Below, one piece after another: positions 38,925 to 50,784 of a DNA stretch of 64,000 nucleotides (position 1 is its first letter; every line of letters begins with the position of its first letter). The stretch lies in NCBI RefSeq assembly GCF_937616625.2, contig NC_065574.1, positions 10,046,501 through 10,110,500 of the forward strand, in the 5' to 3' direction. The stretch comes from Mercurialis annua. Its lineage: Eukaryota > Streptophyta > Magnoliopsida > Malpighiales > Euphorbiaceae. The position numbers were made by a program, and so were the translations under genes. The notes below the pieces were generated by a model. The model did no database searches, was not told where the DNA came from, and saw only the letters and a program-made list of their open reading frames with translations.

Positions 38925-40006
38925 ACCCTCATGTATATCTTGTATCTCTTGTTGGCACATTATATATTCCGGATCTCAAATATGACCTCACGTCTTAAAA
39001 ACGTATCAAAAAAACACAAGAAACTAACAAAAGTTTGTATTGCTGTTAATTAGTGTATGACATGGAAATATATTTCCACACGTAAGCATTAAATAGATTT
39101 GGCGACACATCATCACCTACCTCTAATCATATCCCTCTTCTTCTTCCTCCTTTCAAATTCCCAAAAATAAAAACCCTAACGTTAGAAGAAATGGAGTGAC
39201 AGGAAGACTTCATGAGGACGATTGAGTCGGCTGAGTCGATGAGATCTTTGTAGCAGTTGCCGACTAATTGGCGGAGCTCCTCCTTCCCCTCGATCTGTTT
39301 TCTCGTTCTCTCTTCTAGTTTTTCAATCTCTGCTCTTCCTTTCGTCTTGAATAATGTCTCCGCCTCCTGCTCCCGATGACATTAACGATGAGGATACTAT
39401 CATATTTCTTATTTTTTTAATTTTCAATTAATCAAAATCGAATCTCTTATCTCTCCCAACATCTCGAATGCATTGTTCATTCTATTCCCAATTTTTTTTG
39501 TCTTAGCAGACAAAGTGTATATATGGAAATTAGTTTTAAACTTCAGAAATTAGTTTTAAATTTTAAATCAAAAGAGTAAGGTGTTTCAATTGAGCATAAA
39601 AATAGTAGAAGAAGAGGTCTTCTTGTTATTTTTTTCAAAAAAAAAAAAACAAGTCGGAAAACAACAACACCTCCACCGAGCCACCACCCCGAAGCAGCAC
39701 AGGAATCTTGTTTTTGTTCTTCTTTAAACCTTGATATCAACTTGAATTATTGTAGCTTGTTTCATTAAGAAAAAAACCCACATATAATATGGTTCTGCTC
39801 ACTTTGGACAATAAATAAAATTGGTTGTTTGTTTTGTCTACGGTGGTTGTGTGAAGTTGATGATGATTCCTATTGCGAATGAAAAAGGAAGAGACACTTG
39901 TTGAGTTGTTTGTGTGGAGTAAATGATTAATTTTATTTATGAGTCAATGAATATATAAGAAGGTAATGATGTGTCATTTTTTTTAATGCTTATGTGTAGA
40001 TATATA
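38925..40006. repeat. Foldback element with GC-richer interior
   Basis: The phrase ACACGTAAGCATTAAA...GACACATCATCACCT near 39080 is inverted at 39960-40000 (AGGTAATGATGTGTCA...AATGCTTATGTGT). The interior (39130-39900) contains gene-like GC-richer patches but no intact frame. It may be a transposon carrying captured sequence. Boundaries are approximate. Confidence 0.4.
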
Positions 40007-40100
40007 CTAGTACGGAACCCTCGCGATGCTTCGGGTGAGGCAGCTGCACAACTAAACATTATTTGTAAGTTCAATTAATTAGTTAGTATCATAAAAATTC
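40007..40100 (-). mobile_element. Helitron 3' end
   Basis: On the minus strand it reads ...ACCCGAAGCATCGCGAGGGT, then TCCGTACTAG and a host T. That is a hairpin followed by CTAG, the Helitron terminus. No 5' end was found at higher coordinates, so the copy is truncated or of unknown length. Confidence 0.6.
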
Positions 40101-40539
40101 ATATAATAACAAATACATCCTTCACATGCTATTTTATTATGATTTTTGATATTGTTATTATTATAAAATTTAACCAAGAACGTTAAAAAGTAAGCATAAT
40201 TCATTCAACATATATAGTTGATAAATAATTAAATTTAAAACCAGACTATAATAATTCAATCTATTTTTAACACATTATAACTAAAAAGATGGTAAATGTG
40301 CAAGTATAATTGTTTAAATAGATTCAAAGACAAACAATTTGAAATTCTGTATGCATGCAGTAGGTTATTTTCATTTTTATTTATGGCCTTTTTTTAAGGG
40401 ATTAATCAATTGTACTTAACCTTTATCAAAAAATAATTGTTACACATGCTACTACATCAATATATTCATACAAATTAATTTCAATTTTTAAACCACATTG
40501 AATTTATAATTATTTCAAAATTGCAACTACGCTTCAACT

Positions 40540-40995
40540 ATTCAGTGAATATGGTTTGGTTCGGTTTGTGATTAGGTAAAAGTTTTGTGTTTAGTTTTAA
40601 TTCGATTTGAATATTTTAAAAATTGAAAAAACAAAAAAAACAAACAATTAAATAAAAAATAAAGAAATAATAAATTTATATTTTTTGTTTTTATTCTTTT
40701 ATTATAGTTTTTTTTATGAATATCTTTTATTATAGTTGATAGATAAGTTAATAAATTTCATATAATATATAAGTATGTTAATAAATATATATAAAAAATT
40801 ATTTGACACTTGTTATTTAATATTTGAATTAATTTTAAGAAAAAAATTGGTTTTCACCAAATTCAACCAAAAAGTTTTTGTTGAATTTGATATAATCCAT
40901 ATTTAAAGTTTGGTTTAATTTTAAATTTAAATTTTTTTGATTGGTTTATTTGATTCCGTGACCGAACTGATCGAATTAACCCATTGCCCAGCCTA
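40540..40995. repeat. Dispersed GGTTTGGTTCGGTTT repeat copy
   Basis: Shares GGTTTGGTTCGGTTT and the ending GACCGAACTGATCGAATTAACCC with the family seen near 190, 13186 and 59383. Confidence 0.45.
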
Positions 40996-40999
40996 CATG

Positions 41000-43760
41000 A
41001 TACTACAATTGTTATTTACCATTTTGTGGCAAACTGACCGCCATAGTACATTTTGTCCAGATGCATGCTATTTTTTTTATAAAAAAATCGAGATTCATGC
41101 CAATTTGAACAGCCATTCATGTATATAGTAAAATGACCGCTTGTGAATGTAGACTTTCCGTGGCTTTTTACGCATAAGGGCAGTGAGCTGTACCCCTTGT
41201 GAAGAAATTCCAAATGGACACTCACCCCACGTGAGGGTATTCTTGCGAATATGTGACATTGCATGTGATAGTGTAAATGACACTTAGGGTAGTTAGGTTA
41301 AGAAAAAGAAATAGTGCATATGGAGGACATAACTGTATTAAAAATGTGAAAAGACCTTGAAGACCATAATTTGAAAGTTATAACAGAATAAGCCTAACTT
41401 TTGCATTGAATAGAATTTCAAGAGTAAGGACCTAAAGGAGAAGTAAAAGGCACTGTTCAATGTACAGTGCAATTCTACTTCTCTTTTAGAAGTATGATAT
41501 AGATTGTCACGTCACACACTTAACAGCAATATAAATTTTCGTTTATTTCTTGTGTTTTTTGATATGTTTTTAAGATATTAAGATTGTATTTGAGATCCAA
41601 AATACATGAGGTGTCAACAAGAGACACGGGCTATACATGAAGGTCATTTTTATACCTTTTTCCTTTAATTTTTTGTTTTGTTCAAGCTGTTGTCGTGGAT
41701 TTTCGCTAACCTCAAGTCCGTCGCTGCCGCTGTCGCTAGCCCTCCGCCATCGCACATCATTTGGTTGTTCCATTAGAAATAAGATATGATGTTTTTTCTT
41801 TGAATTTGGAGCTGTATGGAAGAATCTGAGTGGTGTGGTTGGAGAAGAAGAAAACTGATCAAATTACAAATTTAGTTAAAATGATTTCAGATTCAGAAAT
41901 AAGGACAGCGAGGAGATCAGCCATACCTCTACCGGACCACCGTCATGATGGAGGACCTACTGTGCCATGATGAACAAATTAAAATCGGAGATCAATTAAT
42001 CCTCCATGAGCAACAATAGTTTTTCATTTGTATTTTTATAACCAGGTTTTATTGTTGGTTAACTAATATTGTACTAATGATTAACCAATAATGTTAGGTT
42101 TAAAAAAAAGATTTAGATTTTTTCAGATGGTGGCTGTTGCGATGGTGAAGGCAATATATAGATATTTATAATAGATTTTAACTAGTTTAATAGAAATGGA
42201 GGTTTGAATTTGTAATGGTTCGTTGTTGGTTAATCAATAGTGTCCTAACGGTACACCAATAATCTTGTTTTCAGTATAATGCTAGTAGACGTTTGATTAA
42301 CCGTTGGTAAATTTGTAATAATTTTTATTTTGAATATATGGTTGATAAATCGGTGTAAACCGTTGGTAAATTTGAATTGTGTATTTTAAAAAAAATGTGA
42401 TTTTAAAAATATTCATAATTTTGTTTTTAGAGTACCGTTAGTGATAAATTGTGCATTTAAAATATAAATTATTTTCTAGTATACCGTTACTAACCTGTTA
42501 GTATGCCGCTAGTTAAACATAATCGTATTTTTGAGATGAAAAAATAATTTTGAGAATGATAAAAGTTATTTTTGCAACAAAAAAAAAATACAAATTATAT
42601 TTTTTTAAAACAAACTTTGACATTGAAAAGATTTTAGCTTTGTATCGATACTTATCTAAAGAGACTTTAAATTTATATCGTGGAATTTCAGAAGTGGTTT
42701 ATTGAGTCATCCTAACAATGTTTCATTTGATTTTTGTAATTGAATTTTGTTTTAAAAAAATAAACCTAATTTTATAAATCTAAAATCTATACCAGTTATG
42801 TAAATTGATGTTTGTTTTTGAAAATTAAACCTAGGTTGACTTTTTTGAAAATCTTAATATGTTTTGTAGCACCTGATTTTGCATATTTCACAATTAGTGT
42901 TCAATGAATTAACAGAAGTTGTGATCATATTGTAATGGGGTAGAATACTGTTGTGCCGATCAATTTCGAGAATTCTGTTAATTATTTGGTCTGCATCATT
43001 TCTTCTGCTCTCTTGGTGTTTTATTGAAAAAAAATAACGGTTCAGTTGATAAAAATCAAATTATCTTTTTTCCTTAACTTGTTTTTATAAAATTACTCCT
43101 GTATAATTTGATAACGAAAACTTATATTTATAATGGTATCTATCAAATTTCATCGAAACTTTTATGATGTTTTCCATTGTTTTCATGAATTTTTAAATTA
43201 GTATAAAACAATTCAAGCATTTTTCTCTAGATATGGACTAATTATCATAAAACAAAATAAGATACTGAATTGTGTCTGATTTTCTAGATGCTTCATTTAT
43301 TTTAGTTTAGATGCAAATTAAATCACAAATTTTAACGGGATTTATAAATAAAATATGAATTTTAAAATTTTGCTAAATCAGTCACCAATTTTTATATTTG
43401 AAAAATTAGAATTTACCAAACTCTATTTTACATTGAAAAAAAAAAAGTTGACGTGGACAGCAGAATAATAGTTGTTCCGGCAGCCACATCAATACTTTTT
43501 TAATAAAAAAATAGTTCAGTATTTTGATTTGTCAAAAAAATAAAAATTACTGATTAATTTTGCAAAGTTTTAAAGTTCATGTTATAATTACAAAACAAGC
43601 TAAATTAGACAATGTCTTGTAATTAAATTGTTATTTATTTGATATTTGGATATAATTAACTCAAAAAATAAAATTATGTACCAAACTATTAATTTTTTTA
43701 TTCATGATGTATTTATCAATTTCATTAAAATTGTGAATAAATAAATTTATTTTATCTAAT
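41000..43760. other. Gene-poor spacer
   Basis: No convincing gene. GC-richer patches at 41690-41770 and 41900-41970 resemble the interior of foldback elements. A small hairpin at 41433-41489 is listed separately. Confidence 0.4.
41433..41489. other. Short imperfect hairpin
   Basis: TAAAGGAGAAGTA pairs with TACTTCTCTTTTA and CACTGT pairs with ACAGTG around a 7-base loop, with an internal mismatch between. It could be a tiny transposon footprint or a small-RNA hairpin. Nothing here decides. Confidence 0.4.
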
Positions 43761-44016
43761 GATAATAATAATAATAATAGATAGCACAATTTTACATAAA
43801 TCTACAAGTAAATCAGGGTGATAGCTCCTATAATAGTTTTTGTAATCATTGAGTTAATTTTTAACAATTCATATTAGATTTACTAGCTAGTTTAAGCATA
43901 ACAATTAACTCTATTTGCCATTAGCAATCTTCCTAGATTCACTACCTTTCTAAAACTTGGCCAAAAAAGAGACATTACCCACAAATGCATTTTAAAATAA
44001 AAACAACTTAAAACGT

Positions 44017-44023
44017 TATAAAT
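44017..44023 (+). promoter_or_regulatory. TATA box of thionin-like copy E
   Basis: TATAAAT 72 bases before the ATG, in a block that aligns with the copy F promoter. Confidence 0.65.
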
Positions 44024-44094
44024 TATGTTAAAAACCCTAAAAAAACTCACAGCCAAATTTAAGATTACAGAGCAAGAGATTCTAGTGGGAGAAA

Positions 44095-45531
44095 ATGGGT
44101 GGAGAGTTGAAAGGAGTGGCTATATTATTGATGGTAGTTTTGAATGCCCTAGTGCTGGTTAGGGCACAAGAAAATAGCCCTTCTCCTTCACCTCAGAGTA
44201 ACTTTAAATTTGGTGGCAGTATTGGTGAGGCAATTTGCAGTGTAGAATGTGCTAAAAAGTGTGAATTTCCTGCTCATTTACGTTCGAAATGTATAGCTGT
44301 GTGCTTGATTAAATGTGCGCTTCAGTTATCTCCTTCTACTGATGTTGTTTACACTTGTACTCTTCGCTCTGCAACTTCTATGGTCTCCACTCGTTTACAA
44401 GGTATGGTAACTATATAACTTGATTGTATTTCTAACTATATAACAGAGGCGGATCCAAATATTTTTTAGTTCGGATTTAACTTTTCTCTAACGCTCCGTC
44501 GGTCTAGGTTTAACTTCCATCTAACCCGGAATTTATTATAAATCTACTTCAATTTTTAAAAAGTTATCCCTAATTTTTTTTAAAATTGATCCAACCATGG
44601 TTGGAGCATTCCTTTCTTTACTTTTAAAACTGACCGACGGCCCAATCAAATGAGTCATCGGTTTAGTATATTTTAGGGATGCTAACAAAAGAAGAAAAAA
44701 AACCAATATTTAGGGGGTGCAAAGAATCTAATCTTGTTGAATTTTTGTATTAGAATAAACCTAATTTTGAAAACGTTTTAAAAATGACACTTGGACAGCC
44801 TTATGTCAGGAAAAGTTATAATTGCTCTTTAAAATTCTAATAAAGGGTCAAATTGATTAAAATTAAGCTACTTTAACAATTTAGCCCATAGTTTTAATAA
44901 AATGAAAAGATATCAAAATTATTATCCAAATACTATATTCTAAAAAAGAAAAAAATACAGTTTAGTAAAATAAAATATATTTTCATTATTATGCTTCGTA
45001 AAATAAGTTAACTGTAAAATTATTTAAAATGTTAAATTGTTATGCTTGTTACTTAATAAAGTATCATATTTATAAGTATTGTTATATTTTTTAGGCTACC
45101 ATTAACTAAAATGTACAAAAGTCACTATTTAAATAATGAAGACTAGTCGTTGATATTGACTATTTTCTTTTTTCATAATCTAGTATGGAAAGCGCTTGTG
45201 GAAGAAATTGAACCCACAATTTAACAGTTTGTTGCTTAGCTGCTTAGCGTTTATACCATTTCGGTAATAATTTATTAATGGGATATGAACTAATTAAATG
45301 GAGATATATGTAATTAGTATGACATTTGCTGCTTTGGTTGATTGACAAAAATAATAATTAGTATGATTTTTTATCCTAAGGTTATGTACGGGATTCTAAT
45401 TAGGTTCTTCTTTTCTTTTTTTGTATGTGGCAGATAAAAATCAATTGGATATCTATGAGGAATTGCCACAAGTTGCAAACTTCATAGCTTCTTTGTATGA
45501 TACTTGCAAGGAGAAGAATAAAAATGCTTAA
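44095..45531 (+). CDS. Thionin-like secreted peptide, copy E (8 cysteines)
   Basis: Exons 44095-44401 and 45434-45531, phase-1 intron, 134 residues. MGGELKGVA leads a signal peptide to about VRAQ, then a Ser-Pro linker (SPSPSP). The first two triplets are intact (CSVECAKKC; CIAVCLIKC). The third keeps only C7: CTLRSATSM, where copy F has CTLGCASSV. Exon 2 keeps only the last cysteine: IASLYDTCKEK, against IAFCDDKCKEK in F. C8 and C11 are thus lost together, in addition to C9 and C10, which are missing in E, F and G. Frame and splice sites are intact, so it may be functional with fewer disulfides, or be drifting. A poly(A) signal AATAAA sits at 45640. The gene and its flanks form a tandem duplicate with copy F. 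Confidence 0.83.
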
Positions 45532-46607
45532 AAAAAGTATACGAAGAATGAAGTAAAATGCGGTCAAATTTTAGGGATGAAAATGCCTTATATACGTGAG
45601 CTTAATATCACATCGGATACAAAGTGAATGATTTAGTTCAATAAAGCAAATAATTGTAACCCTAAGAGGTGAAATTTTCAAAATTCAAATAGCACATTTG
45701 ATATGGCTCTATAGTTATGCACATTAAAATTTAATATTATACTACATAAATCATAAATCATAAATATTGGCATAACCCATTTACGTATCCCTGCATTTTA
45801 ACTTTTTTACATATAAAGTCCATACACTATAAAATCCTTTCATTAAATTCCTTTACTTTGATGAGTATCTGTCAATCTGATATCCTTCTCTTAACTTCTG
45901 TTAATATGTGTAATTCATGTTTTATTGGTGAGAATAATAAATGTAGTCTTCAGTGCCATGTCATTATTCTTTTGCCAAGTGGGTTTTCATAAAACGTGTA
46001 ATGTCAATACTCTTTAGCTAATTTATTCAAATTCACAGCTTAAGTCTACATCATCAAGAGAAGCTTAACTCTTATCCTTCCCAGTTTTCATTTCCTTTCT
46101 CTTCATCTCGGTGACATGGAAGAGACTGAAAAAAATATTCCCATCAACTATAAAATTACCACTAGGGCCATGCAAACTTCTAAATATCGAAAGCATTTAT
46201 CATTTGCACCTCACCACTGTCTAAAAGACCTCGCCAAAAAAACAGATCCATTATACACCTGCAACTCGGCAGAGTATTGGAGCTGCATCGTAAATAAAGA
46301 ACATTTTTAAAATAAAGAGTGATATCTGCAATTTTACTTCAATGGCCTTTTTAAAATAATTTTTTTTGTTTTATTTTTATAAATAATAATAAAAATATTA
46401 AAAATAAATAACATTTATTTAATAGACTCTCTAATATTGTTATTTTTTATTTTTTTATTTTTATAAATAATAGTATAAATTTAAATAGTAATAATATAGA
46501 TTTATTTTAATTTTAATTAATTAATTTATTCAGATTTTATATTAAAATAAATAATATTATATTTTAAATAAAAAAAACCAACTTACTGTTTGACATTTGA
46601 AATTTCA
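45532..46607. other. Copy E 3' flank and spacer
   Basis: The first 160 bases are the 3' UTR shared with copy F. The rest is spacer. A 64-codon frame at 46116 has no recognisable motif. Confidence 0.45.
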
Positions 46608-47409
46608 GCAAAGTTTTCTATAGTTCTGCAGGCTTTCTTTGATTCTGACTGGGCCACTTGTCCAGAAACCAAAAGATCAATTCTGGTCATTGTGTGTTTC
46701 TAGGGAACTCATTGATTTCTTGGAAGTCAAAGAAACAAACTACTGTTTCTCGTTCCAGATCTGAAGCAGAGTATAGAGCCTTAGCTGGTCCCACTTGTGA
46801 GTTACAATGGCTTTCTTTTTTGCTTACTGATCTTCAGCAACATATTTCTCTATCTATTTTAGTTTGCTGTGACAATAACTCAGCTATTCAATTAGCTCAC
46901 AATCTTGTTTATCATGAGCGAAGTAAACATATTAAAATTGATTGTCTCACAAAATCTTTAGTTCCTCTTGCTTTTCATTTAGCAATTTCCAAGCTGCATC
47001 TCCAAGACCTGTATAATCCAGCTTGGGGGGGGAGGGGGGGGTGTTATTGCAGGTTATTTCTGGTTATACACAAGATGAATGAGAAGCATGGTGTGTTTTC
47101 TTTGTTGGCAAGTAATCTCTTCATACCATGTCATCAGTCCAATATGAATGAGCAAGGGAATCTATGGTTCAAGATACATCAGTATGAAGAGAGTGTGCAA
47201 TCTATGGCTCAAGATGCATCAACATGAAGAGGGTGTGTTTCTACTTAGATTCTGTGTGAAGAAACACAAAATGTGTGTTTGCTGAGCTGTAGATTAGCTG
47301 TCAAAAGCAGTTATCAAAACTATTTTAGTATAAATAATGAGCTCAAGCTCTTGGGCAATGTAATGTGAATTTTTACTCAATTAATAAAATTCTCTTTACA
47401 TTTTCTACA
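46608..47409 (+). mobile_element. Ty1/copia retrotransposon remnant
   Basis: The 3' end of a copia polyprotein: FFDSDWATCPETKRSI, a frameshift, then FLGNSLISWKSKKQTTVSRS and EAEYRALAGPTCELQWLSFL, the copia RNase H region with its CDNNSAIQLA and HERSKHIKID motifs. The frame then jumps to LTKSL, showing an internal deletion of the segment between. A G-rich polypurine tract at 47024-47041 leads to the 3' LTR. Everything upstream of RNase H is gone. Confidence 0.85.
47042..47409 (+). repeat. 3' LTR of the copia remnant
   Basis: Starts TGTTATTGCAGG right after the polypurine tract and ends TTTTCTACA (TG...CA), 368 bp. It holds a TATAAATA-like promoter near 47328 and AATAAA near 47383. No 5' LTR was found in the window. 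Confidence 0.7.
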
Positions 47410-47624
47410 GAACAAGTGAGGCAAAAAATTTGGCTATCATGCCAGTAATACGTTAGCAATTTTCAGTGGGTGACCTCCCATTATAACATTTTAATAAATT
47501 TAGTACCCATCTTATCAGTAAAAAATGTTTAGTACTTATTTTGAAACATAGTCATATAGCATCCTACCAAATTTAATATCCGAACAGTTTAATTAATAAA
47601 AAAAATATTTTTTAGTTTTTTTAA

Positions 47625-47965
47625 GGCCAAACTTATCTAGAGGTCCCTGTACTTTACACTTTTTTTCTGTAGGTCCTTATATTTCATTTTTGTATTATCT
47701 GGTCCTTCTATTTTTCTATTTTTTTTATTTTTCAGTCCTTTTTGAATTTTTTTCAGTCCTTTTATGTGACTGGAGGAAAAACATATTGTAAGTAGAAGGA
47801 CTGGAGGAAAAAAAAATTGTAAGTAGATGGACTGAAAAAAAAACTCAAAAAGGACCTGAAAATCAAAAATAGGTAAGTAGAAGGACCAAATAATATAAAA
47901 ATGAAGTATAAATACCTACGGAAAAAAAATGTAAAGTACATGGGCCTTTAGATGGGTTAAGCCTT
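47625..47965. mobile_element. Foldback element, family 4, first copy
   Basis: Left arm AGAGGTCCCTGTACTTTACAC, right arm GTAAAGTACATGGGCCTTT, with internal repeats of 'agtagaaggactggagg'. A second copy follows within 100 bases. Confidence 0.65.
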
Positions 47966-48056
47966 TTTTTAACTTATTTTATGATAAATTACTCCTCCAT
48001 AATTTGGTTAAAAGAGCTCATATTTTTAAAAATATTATCTATTAGGTTTTATTTAA

Positions 48057-48340
48057 GGCTAAACCCATATTAAGATCCCTATACTTTATACTATTTTTTC
48101 CGTAAGTTCTCGTACAAATTTTTTGTTTTTCTAGTCCCTATATTTATCAATTTTTTGATTTTTATGCTGTTTTGGGTGACTGGAGGAAAAGAAATTATAA
48201 GTATAGGACTAGAAAAAACAACAAAAGGATGTGAAAATTGAAAATTTGGTAAATAGAGGACTAAGAAACAAAAAATTAGTACGAGGACTTCTGGAAAAAA
48301 ATGGTATAGTACATGGATCTCCGTATGGATTTGGCCAAAG
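48057..48340. mobile_element. Foldback element, family 4, second copy
   Basis: Left arm AAGATCCCTATACTTTATAC, right arm GGTATAGTACATGGATCT. Same family and orientation-free palindrome as the element just upstream, but more decayed. Confidence 0.6.
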
Positions 48341-48926
48341 ATATATGATGTCCACTTTTTTTAATAAACTTTTAAATTATTAAAAATATTATTAATACTT
48401 TCCCTAAAAATATGAATTTATTTACTGTAAAAATAAGTTAAGATATTCAATTGTGTCTTATTTTCATTAATAAGGTCATGTATTTAATTTTTTCTTCATG
48501 CTACACTTATCAATTGGCTTATTTATTTTATCTTTTTCAAATTTTTTTGTTTATGGCGGCTCCTTTCAAAAAAAAATTAATGTTAGTCTTTTTTTTAATT
48601 TTTAATTTCAATTATAACCATTTGTTTAAATTAAAGCAGAAAAAATTCAAATATACTCTTTATATAGCTTTATTTTTGAATTTTTTATAGCAAAAATGAA
48701 AATTGGAATAATATAATACAATATAAAATGCATTTTTGAACTTTTTGTCAATCTCAATTTAAACAAATGCCTGTAATTAAAATTAAAAATTAAAAAATAA
48801 ATTAAAATTAAAAATTTTAAAAAGTGGGGCCATAAATTAAAAAATCGAAAATGGAGTATTTTGAATGATTAAATCTTATCATTATTAATACATAACTGTG
48901 GATAAGTAAATTTAGTTTGCTTAATA

Positions 48927-49144
48927 GAGAAATTTTTACTCAGTCCACCACGTCCTTCATGGACTAAATTTATCATATTATAACACGTCATTAAAATAAT
49001 AGCACTATCGTAATATTACTATTTAAAAGTGTAAAAAAGTACTACACAAAATTACGATAGTACCACTAGTTTAATGACGTGTTATAATATGAAAGGCTAG
49101 TCTACTGATGACGTGATAGACTAAATTTATCTAAAAATCTCTCT
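48927..49144. mobile_element. Foldback MITE, family 2, with 9-bp target duplication
   Basis: GAGAAATTTTTACTCAGTCC ... CTAAATTTATCTAAAAATCTCTC. Flanks are TGCTTAATA and TGCCTAATA (one mismatch in nine). It lies about 570 bases upstream of copy F. Confidence 0.75.
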
Positions 49145-49270
49145 TGCCTAATAATAATAATAATAATAAGACACTATAATTTTGTATAAGGTTGCAAGTA
49201 AATCTGGGTGAAAACTCCTAAATAGTTATTGTAATCATTAAATAAATTTAACAAATTCATATTAGATTTA

Positions 49271-49493
49271 GGAGAAATTTTTAGATAGATTCGTTCCACC
49301 AGGTTATTTACGGACTAAACTTATCATATTATGACATCTCATTAAAACAATGGCACTATCGTAATATTACTATTCAAAAGTGTAAAAAAGTAATAAACAA
49401 AATTACAATAGCGCCACTATTTTAATAACGTGTTATAATGTGATAGGCTAGTTCACGAATAACGTGGTAGACTCTATCTTGAGTATCGTCTCT
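49271..49493. mobile_element. Foldback MITE, family 2, in the copy F promoter region
   Basis: GGAGAAATTTTTAGATAGATT ... GAGTATCGTCTCT. Flanked by TTAGATTTA (49262-49270) and CTAGATTTA (49494-49502). The equivalent place upstream of copy E (43874-43882) has a single TTAGATTTA and no element, an empty site. Confidence 0.85.
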
Positions 49494-49639
49494 CTAGATT
49501 TATCTAGTTTAAGCAAATAAATTAACTATATTTATTTACAGTCTGCAATCTTAATAGATTCATTACCTTTCCAAACCTACCCAAAAAAGGACACACACAC
49601 TCACCACATACATTGAAAAGAAAAAGCATATTAACACCT

Positions 49640-49646
49640 TATAAAT
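49640..49646 (+). promoter_or_regulatory. TATA box of thionin-like copy F
   Basis: TATAAAT in the context ACACCTTATAAAT, also found at copy G. It lies about 146 bases after the end of the MITE. Confidence 0.65.
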
Positions 49647-49718
49647 AATATTTAAAAAAACCTAAAAAGATCACAAATAAAATTAAGATTATAGAGCAAG
49701 AAATTCTAGTGTGAGAAA

Positions 49719-50784
49719 ATGGGTGGAGAGCTGAAAGGAGTGGCTATGTTATTAATGATGATGGTACTTTTTAATGGGCTAGTGCTGCTTAGGGCACAAG
49801 AAAATAGGCCTTCTCCTTCACCTTCATCTCAGAGTAACTTTAAATTTGATTTTGGTGAGGCAATTTGCGGTTTACAATGTGCTAAAGATTGCCAGTTTCC
49901 TTCTCATTTACGTGCCCAGTGTATGGCTGAATGCATGCTTAAATGTATGATGAAATCTTCTCCTTCTCCTTCTCCTGCTGCTGATCCTTTTTATACTTGT
50001 ACTCTTGGCTGTGCAAGTTCTGTTGTCTCCACCGCTCTCTTTCATGGTACGAAAATTATATAACTTGATCGGTTCGATTTTTTTTTATTATTGCAATAAT
50101 ACTCTCGCATTGATCGTTATTTAAAAATGAACTGCCGCCGAATTACATGAGCCATCGGTCTACTATTCAATTAGTTGTACCGATCCAGTTGGCTAGTACG
50201 ATCCCTCTATAAGTTTCTTTGAAGTATATAAATGGATTGTACACGAGGGTGTAGCCCAGTGGCTACACTCTTCGTCTTACATTCCTCAGAAAGTTAAGGA
50301 TTTAACTCTGCCTTCCGTTGGTGGATTTCTTTAAAATGTTATTTCAACTAATTTTTAATACTGATGTATAATATATCACTGATAAAAAAAAACTTTATTA
50401 TAACAGGATGGGGTCAGTCTGATTCTTAAGATATTGCTAACGATCACTCATCAAATATAAAATGCATTTGTTTGACAATCTAATTCTACATACTTTATTT
50501 ATTCGAGGCATAGTATCTAAATTTTATGGACTAATTAATGTAACTTTACACCCAGAAATGATTCCTCGGTGATTTTAATTTATTAATTGAATGGAGAAAA
50601 AACTATATACAATTAGTATAATGTTTTTCCTAATTTTATGTACGGGATTTGAACTAGATTTAATTTTTCTTTTTTGTGTGTGGCAGATAAATATCAGTTG
50701 GAAGGCTATGAGAAATTGCCACAAGTTGCAAACTTTATAGCTTTTTGTGATGATAAGTGCAAGGAGAAGTATAAAAATGTGTAG
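49719..50784 (+). CDS. Thionin-like secreted peptide, copy F (10 cysteines)
   Basis: Exons 49719-50046 and 50687-50784, phase-1 intron (donor G/GTACGA, acceptor GGCAG/AT), 141 residues. The signal peptide runs from MGGELKGVA to about LLRAQ, followed by a Ser-Pro linker. Cysteines: CGLQCAKDC, CMAECMLKC, CTLGC (third cysteine of the triplet is Val) and, in exon 2, FCDDKC (first position of the triplet is Phe). So C9 and C10 are absent, the rest present. A short SPSPSPA repeat also sits between triplets two and three. Copy E is its tandem duplicate 5.6 kb upstream, similar from about 390 bases before the start (MITE excluded) to past the poly(A) signal (AATAAA at 50908). Confidence 0.87.

Noticed and set aside
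45780..46060. Possible exon in a moderately GC-balanced stretch
   Set aside because: Wording resembles an arm of a decayed foldback element; no frame holds.
46116..46310. 64-codon frame before the copia remnant
   Set aside because: No recognisable domain and no paralogue in the window.
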